Positions 1-8,359 of a stretch of 64,000 nucleotides of DNA are shown one piece after another. The stretch's first letter is position 1. The number at the start of each line of letters is the position of its first letter. Where the stretch lies: NCBI RefSeq assembly GCF_003122085.1, contig NZ_QEXV01000001.1, forward strand, positions 124,001 to 188,000. Reading direction: 5' to 3'. A program made the translations under genes and the position numbers. The DNA is from Marinicauda salina (lineage in GTDB: Bacteria; Pseudomonadota; Alphaproteobacteria; Caulobacterales; Maricaulaceae). The notes below the pieces were generated by a model. The model did not search any database. It was not told where the DNA came from and was given only the letters and a program-made list of their open reading frames with translations.

Positions 1-914
1 CGCGCCTTCGCCTCGACTTCGGCCATGTCGATGTCGGCGTAGGCGTCGAGCGCGGCGTGGAGCGCCGTCATCGACAGCACCGGCGGCGTGCCCGCCCCGA
101 AGCGCGCGATCCCGGACGCCGCCTCGTAGCCCTCGGCGAAGTCGAAGGGTCTTGCGTGGCCCATCCAGCCCGAGAGCGGCTGCTGCAGGCGGTCGGCTTC
201 GTCGGGATGGCAGTAGACGAAGGCCGGTGCGCCCGGCCCGCCATTGAGGAACTTGTAGCCGCAGCCCACGGCGTAGCGCGCCCCGTCGGCGGCGAGCTTC
301 AAGTCGACCAGCCCCGCGGCGTGGGAGAGATCCCAGATGATCGACGCGCCGGCGGCCTTCGCGGCGGCCTCCTCGGCGGCGATGTCGGCGATCTCGGCGG
401 TGCGGTAATGGACCGCGCTCTTGACCAACACGCCCGTCCCCTCGGGCAGGCCGGCGACGCCGGCGCCGGGCTCGATGCGGGAAAAGCCCGCCGTCGACAG
501 CCGCGCCAGACCCTCGAGGATATAGCCGTCCGTCGGGAAGTCGCCGGTCTCCACGGCGACGCCCTTCGCGCCCGCGTTCACCAGCGCGGCGGCGAGCTTG
601 AAGAGGTTCACCGACACGGAGTCCGCACACAGGACGGAGCCTTCCGGGACGCCGATCAGGCGCGCGATCCGGTCGCCGGTGCGATGCGACAGGCCGATCC
701 AGTCGGCGGTGTTCCATGACTTGATGAGGTCGCGGCCCCATTCCTCGCGGGCGGCCCGGTCCAGCGCGGACAGCGCGGCCTTCGGCGGCGGGCCGAGCGA
801 ATTGCCGTCGAGATAGATCACGCCCTCGGGCAGGTCGAAAAGCGCGCGCCGGTCGGCGAGCGGATCGGCGCGGTCGAGGCGCTCGGCGTCGTCTCGGGTC
901 GGCGCGGTCGTCAC
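1..914 (-). CDS. kynU: Kynureninase, 3' part cut by window edge
   Basis: PLP enzyme that cleaves L-kynurenine to anthranilate and L-alanine in tryptophan catabolism. Reading leftward from a GTG at 914 the protein begins [13 protein letters not shown] and soon has [11 protein letters not shown], a hallmark of kynureninases. The segment [11 protein letters not shown] and then [12 protein letters not shown] carry the PLP region, with the Schiff-base lysine at about residue 221. About 304 residues are present of a usual ~400, so the C-terminus lies beyond position 1. The start is well supported: AGGAGG lies seven bases upstream, and the GTG overlaps the kynB stop as GTGA, implying translational coupling. 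Tryptophan 2,3-dioxygenase may lie outside the window. Confidence 0.95.
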   Translation of the reverse strand, partial: MTTAPTRDDAERLDRADPLADRRALFDLPEGVIYLDGNSLGPPPKAALSALDRAAREEWGRDLIKSWNTADWIGLSHRTGDRIARLIGVPEGSVLCADSVSVNLFKLAAALVNAGAKGVAVETGDFPTDGYILEGLARLSTAGFSRIEPGAGVAGLPEGTGVLVKSAVHYRTAEIADIAAEEAAAKAAGASIIWDLSHAAGLVDLKLAADGARYAVGCGYKFLNGGPGAPAFVYCHPDEADRLQQPLSGWMGHARPFDFAEGYEAASGIARFGAGTPPVLSMTALHAALDAYADIDMAEVEAKA

Positions 915-1555
915 GGCAGCCTCCTGAGGAGCGCGCGCACCGGCGCGGCGTCCAGACCGGCGAGCTTGAGCGGCGGGGCGATCAGCTCGTAGACGCCCTC
1001 CTCCACCGCGTCCAGCACGAGCCCCTCGAGAATGCGCATGTCGCAGGCGGCGACCCGCTTGTGGGCGTCCATGGTCTTCGACTCCTGGGGGTCCAGCGAG
1101 GCCGTGTCGACGCCGATGAGCCGCGCGCCCCGATCGGCGAGCCAGTCGATCGTCTCGGGCGCGACAGCCGCGAAGGCCGGATCCCACGCGGTCACCGGCG
1201 CGGCCCGGTAGGTCCGGATCAGCACGCGCTCGACCGGCGCGTCCGGCCCGATACGCGCCAGCCCCGCCTCGACCTGATCGACGCTCACGGCCGGCCCCGG
1301 ATCGATGGCGTGAACGACGCTGCACGGGCCGACATAGGCCGCCGGGTCGACCGAGGCGATGTCGGCGCCGTCGGCGGCGTAGTGCAGCGGCGCGTCGGCG
1401 TGGGCGCCGGTGTGCGTGCTCATCACCGTCTTCGAGACATTGACCGGCGACCCGGCCTCCATGCCCCACGTCCGCTCGAAGGCCACCGGCGTGTCGCCGG
1501 GCCAGACGGGCAGGCCGGGCGCGACGGCGGGCGATATGTCGATGAGTTCGCCCAT
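911..1555 (-). CDS. kynB: Kynurenine formamidase (arylformamidase)
   Basis: Hydrolyses N-formylkynurenine to kynurenine and formate, the step before kynureninase. It is 214 residues, the normal size for the cyclase family (PF04199). The family metal-binding motif is visible as [14 protein letters not shown] (HxGxHxDxPxH), and the N-terminus [19 protein letters not shown] is typical of KynB. The start at 1555 begins MGELIDIS, five bases after the upstream SDR stop, and the stop overlaps the kynU start by four bases. An open frame continues far upstream of this start, but that part lies out of phase over the SDR gene and is not coding. Confidence 0.93.
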   Translation of the reverse strand: MGELIDISPAVAPGLPVWPGDTPVAFERTWGMEAGSPVNVSKTVMSTHTGAHADAPLHYAADGADIASVDPAAYVGPCSVVHAIDPGPAVSVDQVEAGLARIGPDAPVERVLIRTYRAAPVTAWDPAFAAVAPETIDWLADRGARLIGVDTASLDPQESKTMDAHKRVAACDMRILEGLVLDAVEEGVYELIAPPLKLAGLDAAPVRALLRRLP

Positions 1556-1560
1556 GACCC

Positions 1561-2337
1561 TCAGAGCGGGCCGCGCGAGAGAATGCCGCCGTCGACGACG
1601 AGCGTCTGGCCGGTCATGTAACTCGACGCGTCGCTGGCGAGATAATGGATTGCCGCGGCCATGTCCTCGGGCTGGCCGACGCGCTGGATCGAGAAATTGC
1701 GCTTCATCATGTCGTCGAGCTCCGGGCTCGAGGTCAGCGCCGAGGCGAGCTTGGTCTCGGTCAGCCCCGGGCACAGCGAATTGACCCGGATTCCGTCGGC
1801 GCCGTGCTCCTGGGCGAGCACCTGGGTCATCGAGATCATCGCCGCCTTGGTGATCGAGTAGGCGCCCTGGAAAAAGCCCGGGCGCATCCCGTTGATCGAG
1901 GCGACGTTGACGATGGCTCCCCCGCCGGTCTCCTTCATCATCCGGATCGCGTCCGAGGACAGGAAGAACGGGCCCTTGAGATTGACGTCGAACGTCTTGT
2001 CCCAGGCGCTTTCGGGCGTGTCGATCGCGGCGCCGAAATAGGGGCTGGTCGCGCCGCAATTGACCAGGATGTCGAGCCGGCCTTCCTCGCTGCGGATCGA
2101 ATCCAGCGCCGCGGCGCGATGCTCGGCCTCGCCGAGATGCAGCGCCATGGCGCGCGCCTTTCCGCCGTCGGCGCGGATCGCCTCGGCGACGGTCTCGCAA
2201 TCGGCGATCTTGCGGCTGGCGGCGATCACGGTCGCGCCGTTGCGCGCCAGCCGTTTCGCCGTCGCCTCGCCGATGCCCCGGCTCGCGCCGGCCACCAGCG
2301 CCACCTTGCCTTCGAGCGACAGATCCTGTTCGGCCAT
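1561..2337 (-). CDS. SDR-family oxidoreductase, first gene of kynurenine operon
   Basis: 258-residue classical short-chain dehydrogenase/reductase. The cofactor motif is GASRGIGEA near residue 18; an NCGA variant of the NNAG motif follows. The catalytic Ser lies in VASINGM and the YxxxK motif is YSITK. The C-terminus GQTLVVDGG is typical of 3-oxoacyl-ACP-reductase-like SDRs, but the substrate cannot be read from sequence. It lies five bases upstream of kynB on the same strand and is probably cotranscribed. A role connected to tryptophan or aromatic catabolism is inference from position only. Confidence 0.9.
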   Translation of the reverse strand: MAEQDLSLEGKVALVAGASRGIGEATAKRLARNGATVIAASRKIADCETVAEAIRADGGKARAMALHLGEAEHRAAALDSIRSEEGRLDILVNCGATSPYFGAAIDTPESAWDKTFDVNLKGPFFLSSDAIRMMKETGGGAIVNVASINGMRPGFFQGAYSITKAAMISMTQVLAQEHGADGIRVNSLCPGLTETKLASALTSSPELDDMMKRNFSIQRVGQPEDMAAAIHYLASDASSYMTGQTLVVDGGILSRGPL

Positions 2338-2416
2338 TCGGGCCCTCCCGCATTGATGCTGTGATTTTCGGCGAAGCTAGACCGGGCGGCCCGGCGAGGC
2401 GAGCCCCCGAACGCGA

Positions 2417-2444
2417 ACGCGCCGGGCCCCGGGACCCGGCGCGT
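2417..2444 (-). terminator. GC-rich hairpin, probable terminator
   Basis: Perfect 10-bp inverted repeat ACGCGCCGGG / CCCGGCGCGT around an 8-base loop, in the gap between the S9 peptidase stop (2467) and the SDR start (2337), both minus strand. It could end the peptidase transcript. There is no clear T-run, so the terminator call is moderate. Confidence 0.5.
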
Positions 2445-2466
2445 CTGCGTGGTCGTCAGGCGGGGA

Positions 2467-4527
2467 TCACTCCTCGCCGTCGGCCTCCTCGCCGAGGATG
2501 TCGGCGTAGTCGAGCCCCGGGGCGGGCGGTTCGCCGCCTTCGCCCGTGAGGTAGTGCTCCATCCAGCGGAACAGACGATGCGCATAGTCCAGCTGCGCGG
2601 CGGCGCGATCATTGCCATGACCCTCGCCGGGATAGGTGATCAGCCGCACCGGCGCCGCGGAGCGCAGCTTGAGGTTCCGGTAGAGCTCCATCGACTGGCT
2701 CGGGTGAACGCGCGTGTCCTCCTCGCCGTGCAGGATCAGGGTCGGAGTCTCGGAATTCCCCGCGTGATAGACCGGGCTGCGCTCCAGCAGGTTCATCCAG
2801 TTGTCCTCCCACGGCCAGCGACGCGCGTGGACGTGGTACATCTCGGTGGGGATGTCGGTCGTGCCGACCTTCGAGATCTGGTTGGAGATGCCGACGAAGG
2901 CCACCGAGGCGGCGAAGTGCTCGGACAGCGCCGTCGCGCCCCACATCGAGGCGTAGCCGCCGTACGAGCCGCCGGTGATGCCGACGCGGTCGCGGTCGAC
3001 GATCCCGGCCTCGGCGAGCGCGTTCACGCCGTCGACGAGATCGTTGAACTCGCCGCCGGCGTAGTCGTCCTGGTGCAGCTTGGTGAAGTCCTCGCCGCGG
3101 CCGGTCGAGCCGCGATAGTTCGGGTAGAACACCGCGAAGCCGCGCCCGGCGCCGACATGGCCCGCCGTCGAGTAGCCCGTCAGCCAGCCGTTGGAGTAGT
3201 GCGCCTCGGGTCCGCCGTGAACGGTCAGGATGAGCGGCCATCCGCCCTCCGGACGTTCGCCGCGCGGCGTGATCAGCACGCCCTCGACCCTGAGCCCGTC
3301 GCGGGACTCGTACTCGAACCCACGCTGCTCGCCGAGCCGCACATCGTCGAGCCAGGGATTGTGATCGCCGTTGCGCGCGAGATCGCCGTCGACCGCGCCG
3401 TTGAACAGCTCGCGCGGATGACCGGGCGCATCGGCGACGGCGGCGAGACGACCGCTGGCGCGGTGCAGATCGATCCCGTGAATCACCGTGTCATCCTGGG
3501 CGACGCGGGAGAGCTCCTCGCCGTCGGTCGAATAGGTGGCGAGCGCGCTCGTCAGGCCGGCGTGGACCAGCGCGACGATCTCGTCCTCGCCCGCCCATTC
3601 GAAATCCATCACGTGCTGCTCGGCGTCCGCGGCGATGGCGGAGAACTCGCCCGTGCGCGCGTCGGCGACATGAAGCGTTCCGGCGATCGTGTCGTTGCGA
3701 TCGACGCCGGCGAGCAGGGCCAGGCTGCGGCCGTCCGGCGAGAATTCCGCGTCGCCGGTCTTGCCGGGGGTCTCGATCACGCTGACGACGTCGCCGTCGC
3801 GGGCGTCGACGACATGCCAGCGGCGGTTCATGTAGTAGTCGTCGATGAGCGGGGTGGGCTGGAGCGCGACCGCGAGGCGACGGCCGTCATCCGAAATCTC
3901 CACCGCCGAGGCGTGACCCTCGAGCTCCAGCGCGGCGGCCTCGGCCTCGTCCGCCGTGACGTCGACGCGCCAGACCCGCGAGAAGGCCAGATTCTCCTCG
4001 TAGACATTGACGCGGAAGCCGCGCTCCTCGAAGCCCTCGTTGATCGCGTCGATCTCTTCCCCGGCGACGAAATAGAGCTGCTCGCCGCGCGGCCCCCAGG
4101 CATAGCTGGAGATCGCCGTGTCGTGGGCGAACAGCTTCTGAGCCTCGCCGCCGTCGGGATCGATCTCGTAGAGCGTGGAAACCTCGTCACCCTCGCGCTG
4201 CGCGGTGAAGGTGACGGTGCCCGCCCCGGGACGCCAGGCGACGTCGCCGACGCGAATGTCGCCGGCGACATAGGGACGGCCTTCGCCGTTGACCGGGGCG
4301 ATCCAGAGATGCGCGTCCGATGCGCCGTTCTCCTCGCCGGCGACGACGTTGCGGGGGTCGGTCAGCGTGTAGGCGATATGGCCGCCGTCCGGCGAAAGCG
4401 CCGCCGAACCGACATGGCGAATCTCGAAGACGTCCTCGATCGTCATGTCGCGCTCCTGCGCGAACGCCGGAACACCGACGAGCGAGGCGCAGGCCGCCAG
4501 GACGGCCCCTTTCGCGAGATACTGCAT
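2467..4527 (-). CDS. S9 prolyl-oligopeptidase-family peptidase, exported
   Basis: Serine peptidase of the dipeptidyl-peptidase/acylaminoacyl-peptidase type, probably periplasmic and acting on peptides. MQYLAKGAVLAACASLVGVP followed by AFAQ is a signal peptide. An N-terminal beta-propeller follows, with PD40-like repeats such as ALSPDGGHIAYT and FSPDGRSLALLAG. The C-terminal alpha/beta hydrolase has the full triad: Ser521 in GGSYGG, Asp604 in GEEDTRV, His637 in GEGHGN, numbered from the start at 4527. That start is preferred over 4542 because GAGGGAG sits about six bases upstream of it. 686 residues is normal for the family. It diverges from the methyltransferase gene at 4632. Confidence 0.9.
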   Translation of the reverse strand: MQYLAKGAVLAACASLVGVPAFAQERDMTIEDVFEIRHVGSAALSPDGGHIAYTLTDPRNVVAGEENGASDAHLWIAPVNGEGRPYVAGDIRVGDVAWRPGAGTVTFTAQREGDEVSTLYEIDPDGGEAQKLFAHDTAISSYAWGPRGEQLYFVAGEEIDAINEGFEERGFRVNVYEENLAFSRVWRVDVTADEAEAAALELEGHASAVEISDDGRRLAVALQPTPLIDDYYMNRRWHVVDARDGDVVSVIETPGKTGDAEFSPDGRSLALLAGVDRNDTIAGTLHVADARTGEFSAIAADAEQHVMDFEWAGEDEIVALVHAGLTSALATYSTDGEELSRVAQDDTVIHGIDLHRASGRLAAVADAPGHPRELFNGAVDGDLARNGDHNPWLDDVRLGEQRGFEYESRDGLRVEGVLITPRGERPEGGWPLILTVHGGPEAHYSNGWLTGYSTAGHVGAGRGFAVFYPNYRGSTGRGEDFTKLHQDDYAGGEFNDLVDGVNALAEAGIVDRDRVGITGGSYGGYASMWGATALSEHFAASVAFVGISNQISKVGTTDIPTEMYHVHARRWPWEDNWMNLLERSPVYHAGNSETPTLILHGEEDTRVHPSQSMELYRNLKLRSAAPVRLITYPGEGHGNDRAAAQLDYAHRLFRWMEHYLTGEGGEPPAPGLDYADILGEEADGEE

Positions 4528-4631
4528 TCCAGGCTCCCTCATGGTGATGTCGGACGAACGTTAACCAGACCGACCCCGGCGCGTCGAGCGGCCGCCGTGT
4601 CGCAGGGCTTGCGCCGGCGGCCGCCGCGCGC

Positions 4632-5627
4632 ATGGTGCGCGGCATGGCGAAGAAACGCTCGAAACGGACCGGCGGCAGGCCGGGCGGCGGCCGCGATCCG
4701 CGCGCGGTTTTCATCGACCGCGTGGCGAACATCTTCGACGTCCCGCCGGCCGAGGCCGAGGCGCTCGCCTCGACGCCGCTGAAACAGTCGATCCGCGTCA
4801 ACACGCTGTCGACGCGCCCGCGCGCCGACATCGAGGCCGATCTCGCCGCGCTCGGCGTCGAGCGCGCGCCGATCGCCTGGGCGCCCGACTGCTTCCACCT
4901 GCATTCGCCGAAGGCGCTCGTTTCCGAGAGCGCGCTGTTCGCGAACGGGGACGTCTATATCCAGAACGCGGCGAGCTTCATCCCCCCGCTCGCGCTCGAC
5001 GCGCGGCCGGGCCAGCGCATCCTCGACCTGTGCGCCGCGCCCGGCGGCAAGTCGGCCCACATCGCCGCGATCACGAACAACACCGCCCGCCTCTGGCTCA
5101 ATGACGGCATCCCCGCGCGGATCGCCAAGCTCGAAGAGGTGATCGGACTGCTGGGCGTGAACGCCGAAACGATCACCACCCATCCCGCCCAGTACGCCGA
5201 CAAGTTCATCGAGGCGGCGTTCGACCGCATCCTCATCGACGCCCAGTGCACCGGCGAGGGCATGGTCGATCTCTCGCGCGCCGGCGCGCTGCGCTACTGG
5301 TCGCTCGAGCGCATCCGGAAATACTCACGCCTGCAGCAAAGGATGCTCATGTCGGCCTGGAAGCTGCTCAAACCCGGCGGGCTGCTCGTCTACTCGACCT
5401 GCACCTTCGCGCCGGAGGAGAACGAGGCGCCGGTCAGCCATCTCGTGAAGCATCGCGACGACGCCGATCTCGAGCCGATTCCGCTGGACGTCCCCGGCGA
5501 GACGCCGGGACGGACGAATTGGGAAGGCGCGAACTACGAGCCGGCGCTGACGCATGCGATGCGCATCCGGCCGAGCGAATTCCTCGAGGGCTTCTTCACC
5601 GCGCGCATCCGCAAGGCCGCGGACTAA
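4632..5627 (+). CDS. RsmB/RsmF-like RNA m5C methyltransferase
   Basis: SAM-dependent RNA cytosine-C5 methyltransferase of the NOL1/NOP2/Sun family, probably acting on rRNA or tRNA. Motif I is CAAPGGKSAH; the motif VI nucleophile is in YSTCTFAPEENE; the motif IV cysteine is in IDAQCTGEG, where most relatives have PC rather than QC. The N-terminus is very basic (KKRSKRTGGRPGGG). At 331 residues it is the catalytic core without the C-terminal PUA-like domain of E. coli RsmF. The start may be 4632 or the next ATG at 4644 (MAKKRSK); neither has a clear ribosome binding site. The stop shares bases with the convergent rsmI stop. Confidence 0.88.
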   Translation: MVRGMAKKRSKRTGGRPGGGRDPRAVFIDRVANIFDVPPAEAEALASTPLKQSIRVNTLSTRPRADIEADLAALGVERAPIAWAPDCFHLHSPKALVSESALFANGDVYIQNAASFIPPLALDARPGQRILDLCAAPGGKSAHIAAITNNTARLWLNDGIPARIAKLEEVIGLLGVNAETITTHPAQYADKFIEAAFDRILIDAQCTGEGMVDLSRAGALRYWSLERIRKYSRLQQRMLMSAWKLLKPGGLLVYSTCTFAPEENEAPVSHLVKHRDDADLEPIPLDVPGETPGRTNWEGANYEPALTHAMRIRPSEFLEGFFTARIRKAAD

Positions 5628-6400
5628 CGCGCCTTCTTGCCGCCGTCGGGCGCGTACTTGTTGACCTTCTCGCGGCGGGTCTTCGCGCCCTCGACCACCA
5701 CGGTCGCCTCGCCGCGCGGGGGCTCGGCGTAGCGTTCGATCAGCTCGCTCAGGCGGCCGCGATGGACGCGCTCGAACTTCTTGGTGAGCTCCAGCGCGAC
5801 GGCGGCGCGACGATCGCCGAGGACGGCGAGCGCGTCGGCCAGCGTCTCGGCGAGGCGCTGCGGGCTCTCCATGAGCACGATGGTCGACGGATCGTCGGCG
5901 AAGGCCTCGAGCCAGCGCTTGCGCTTGCCCGGCTTGCGCGGCCCGAAGCCGATGAAAGTGAAACGGTCCGTCGGCAGGCCCGACACGGTGAGCGCGGCGA
6001 GCACCGCCGACGGTCCGGGAACCGCGCTCACCTCGAGGCCCGCGTCGAGCACGGCGCGCACGACGCGATAGCCCGGATCGGACACCGCCGGCGCGCCCGC
6101 ATCGCTGACCAGCGCGACGGATTTTCCGTCCTCGATCAACTTGACGATCCCGGCCGCGCTGGCGGCCTCGTTGTGCTCGTGACAGGCGAAGACCTGTTTC
6201 GCCGGAATGTCGAAATGCTCGAGCAGGGACCGGGTGACGCGCGTGTCCTCGCAGGCGATCGCGTCGACCTCCTTCAGAACACGGATCGCCCGGAAGCTCA
6301 TGTCCTCGAGATTGCCGATCGGAGTGGCGACCAGCCACAGCCGCGGGCCGGCTTCGGCGGCCTCGGCCTCGGAGAGGTCGCCGCGCGGTTCGGCCGTCAT
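5624..6400 (-). CDS. rsmI: 16S rRNA C1402 2'-O-methyltransferase RsmI
   Basis: Methylates the 2'-O of C1402 in 16S rRNA and belongs to the tetrapyrrole-methylase fold. Signature stretches are LVATPIGNLEDMSFRA, ACEDTRVTR, LVSDAGAPAVSDPG and VPGPSAVLAAL, all characteristic of RsmI/YraL. The 258-residue length is slightly below E. coli RsmI. The C-terminus is basic. The ATG at 6400 overlaps the transglutaminase stop as ATGA, so it is coupled to the upstream gene although the functions appear unrelated. Confidence 0.94.
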   Translation of the reverse strand: MTAEPRGDLSEAEAAEAGPRLWLVATPIGNLEDMSFRAIRVLKEVDAIACEDTRVTRSLLEHFDIPAKQVFACHEHNEAASAAGIVKLIEDGKSVALVSDAGAPAVSDPGYRVVRAVLDAGLEVSAVPGPSAVLAALTVSGLPTDRFTFIGFGPRKPGKRKRWLEAFADDPSTIVLMESPQRLAETLADALAVLGDRRAAVALELTKKFERVHRGRLSELIERYAEPPRGEATVVVEGAKTRREKVNKYAPDGGKKAR

Positions 6401-7359
6401 CCGGTCAGCGGCGGGGCGAGGGTCGTCACCTCGACCTCGACGTCCATGCCCACGAAATCCGCCGAGGCGCCCTCGAACGACCCCACGAGCGGCACGGCCT
6501 GGCTCGGCAGGCGGGCGACGCCGGTGCGGATGAGCTTGCCCGAGGCGATCTCGCCGTTGGTCGGATCGAACTCGACCCAGCCTGCGCCGGGCAGGAAGAC
6601 CTGCACCCAGGCGTGGGTGGCGCCGGCGCCGCGGACCTGAGTCCGATCGACGGCGGCGCGCTCGTCCCGGGCGGGATCGTAGAGATACCCGGTCACGAAA
6701 CGCGCCGCGAAGCCGAGCCGGCGGACCGCTTCGCACATCAGCTCGGCGAAGTCGCGGCACGAGCCGCATGCGCCCCTCAGCGTTTCGTTGGGCGGCAGGA
6801 CGCCGGGCTCCTCGCGCCGGTCGTAACGCAGATCGGCGTGGATGGCGGCGTTCATCCGCTCGAGGATCGACCAGGTGTCGCCGCCGGATTCGTGGGCGAA
6901 GCGCTCGGCGAAGGCGCGCACCCGGCCGTCGGGATCATCGTATTGCGGCGCGATGCAGGAATTGAGGTCGGGATACTGCTCGGCCTCGTAGGAGAAGGGA
7001 TAGCGCCGCGCCGTCTCCGCGATCGGGAAGTTCGGCTGGTGCGAGGACGAACGTATCACTTCGAACGTGCACGCGATTTCGAGCGTGTCGGCCGGCGCGG
7101 CGAACTCGAACACCGTCACGGCGTTCGAAAACACGTCGTGGACCCACCGGATCCCGGACTCGGGCTGCGTGTCGAAACGAATGGAGAGCAGCCGCAGATC
7201 CGGGGAGTCGTGCGGCCGGAACATGCCGCGGTGCATGCGGAAGCTCACCGGCCTGTCGTAGCGGTACCGGGTGACGTGGCGCACCTGGAAGAGATCGGTG
7301 CGCACTCCGACGGGATTGTCCACGGCGGCCTCGCTCGATGTCCATTGCTCGGAGGTCAT
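6397..7359 (-). CDS. Transglutaminase-like cysteine peptidase family protein
   Basis: 320-residue protein with an N-terminal bacterial transglutaminase-like beta domain (VRHVTRYRYDRPVSF, FDTQPESGIRWVHDVFSN) and a transglutaminase core. The catalytic Cys is about residue 201 in GACGSCRDFAELM, the His is in ATHAWVQVFLPG and the Asp in WVEFDPTNG. There is no signal peptide, so it is probably cytoplasmic. It is third in the set ATP-grasp, alpha-E, transglutaminase, which recurs in many bacteria and has been proposed to build or cleave peptide or amide links. The substrate is unknown. Its stop overlaps the rsmI start. Confidence 0.9.
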   Translation of the reverse strand: MTSEQWTSSEAAVDNPVGVRTDLFQVRHVTRYRYDRPVSFRMHRGMFRPHDSPDLRLLSIRFDTQPESGIRWVHDVFSNAVTVFEFAAPADTLEIACTFEVIRSSSHQPNFPIAETARRYPFSYEAEQYPDLNSCIAPQYDDPDGRVRAFAERFAHESGGDTWSILERMNAAIHADLRYDRREEPGVLPPNETLRGACGSCRDFAELMCEAVRRLGFAARFVTGYLYDPARDERAAVDRTQVRGAGATHAWVQVFLPGAGWVEFDPTNGEIASGKLIRTGVARLPSQAVPLVGSFEGASADFVGMDVEVEVTTLAPPLTG

Positions 7360-7404
7360 GTCTGCCGTGATTCCTCGTTCGGCGCTTCCGCCTTCGTCGC
7401 GCGC

Positions 7405-8358
7405 TCACCCGCCGGGGTCGAAATACCGCGCGCGGAGCGCGGCGGCCACATCGATGAGGTCCTGTTGCAGCCGGTCCAGATAGGTGTGGAGCGGTCGGCC
7501 GATCAGACGCTTCGGCCGGTCGGCGAACCGATCGAGCAGCTGCGCGCGCGCCGCGGCGAGCGCCTCGCCGGGCGGCGCGCCGTAATCCTCCTCGAGCTCG
7601 CGCAGCCGGTCGAAGGCCGACAGCGCCGACAGCCGCACCGAGCGCGGAAAATCGCTGTCGAACAGCAGGAAGCCCGCGGCGTCGGCCGGCCCGGCGGTCA
7701 GCGGATAACGCCGCCGGAAGGCGTGATAGCCCGACGCCGAGCGCAGCAGCGAATTCCACCAGACGATGTCGGGACGCGGCGCGTCCTCGTCGTCGGCGAT
7801 CTCCGCATCGCCGTGCAGCTGGTAGTACTTCACGTCGACGAGCCGGGTCGTCTGGTCGGCGCGCTCGAGCTCGCAGCCGATGCGATGGAACAGCCACGCC
7901 TCGTCGCGATACCAGGCGCCGTCGACGATGCCCTGGTGGGTCTGGCAGCCGAGCCGGATGCGCTCGCAGATCCCGTTGAGCTTGGGCAGGGAGACCTGCC
8001 GCGACCTGATGCCGGCCATCTCGCCGTAGAGCATGTTGATCTGCTTCCAGATCTCCACCGGGATGAGGTGCCTGAGCGCGCGCGCATTCTCGCGGGCGGC
8101 GCCGAGCGCGCTGACGGCCGAGCCCGGATTGGTCCGGTCGATCAGATACCAGCGCGCCACGTTGAGCCCCGTCCGGCGCTTGCCGGTGGCGGCGAAGGCC
8201 TCGGCGTCGACGAAGGTATGCAGCAGGGACGCCCAGGCCGCCTCGTCGTCGTCGCCGGCCGCGAAGCTTTCGGTCACCGCCAGCAGGCGGGCGAGATTCT
8301 CCGCGCGCTCGACATAGCGGCCGAGCCAGAAAGCATGCTCCGCGAAGCGCGAGAGCAG
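7405..8358 (-). CDS. Alpha-E domain protein (DUF403)
   Basis: All-helical alpha-E family protein, about 317 residues, of unknown biochemical role and genetically tied to circularly permuted ATP-grasp ligases. The family N-terminus is visible as LSRFAEHAFWLGRYVERAEN, but in this frame no ATG, GTG or TTG precedes it. The only suitable codon is CTG at 8358, one base after the TAA of the ATP-grasp gene. The first conventional start (GTG at 8277) would delete 27 conserved residues. I therefore place the start at 8358, probably driven by translational coupling. A sequencing error is the alternative. Confidence 0.85.
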   Translation of the reverse strand: MLSRFAEHAFWLGRYVERAENLARLLAVTESFAAGDDDEAAWASLLHTFVDAEAFAATGKRRTGLNVARWYLIDRTNPGSAVSALGAARENARALRHLIPVEIWKQINMLYGEMAGIRSRQVSLPKLNGICERIRLGCQTHQGIVDGAWYRDEAWLFHRIGCELERADQTTRLVDVKYYQLHGDAEIADDEDAPRPDIVWWNSLLRSASGYHAFRRRYPLTAGPADAAGFLLFDSDFPRSVRLSALSAFDRLRELEEDYGAPPGEALAAARAQLLDRFADRPKRLIGRPLHTYLDRLQQDLIDVAAALRARYFDPGG

Positions 8359-8359
8359 G

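Noticed and set aside
2449-4782. Long plus-strand open frame opposite the S9 peptidase
   Set aside because: Arg/Asp/Gly/Val-rich shadow typical of antisense frames in GC-rich DNA; the minus strand carries an intact peptidase with all catalytic residues.
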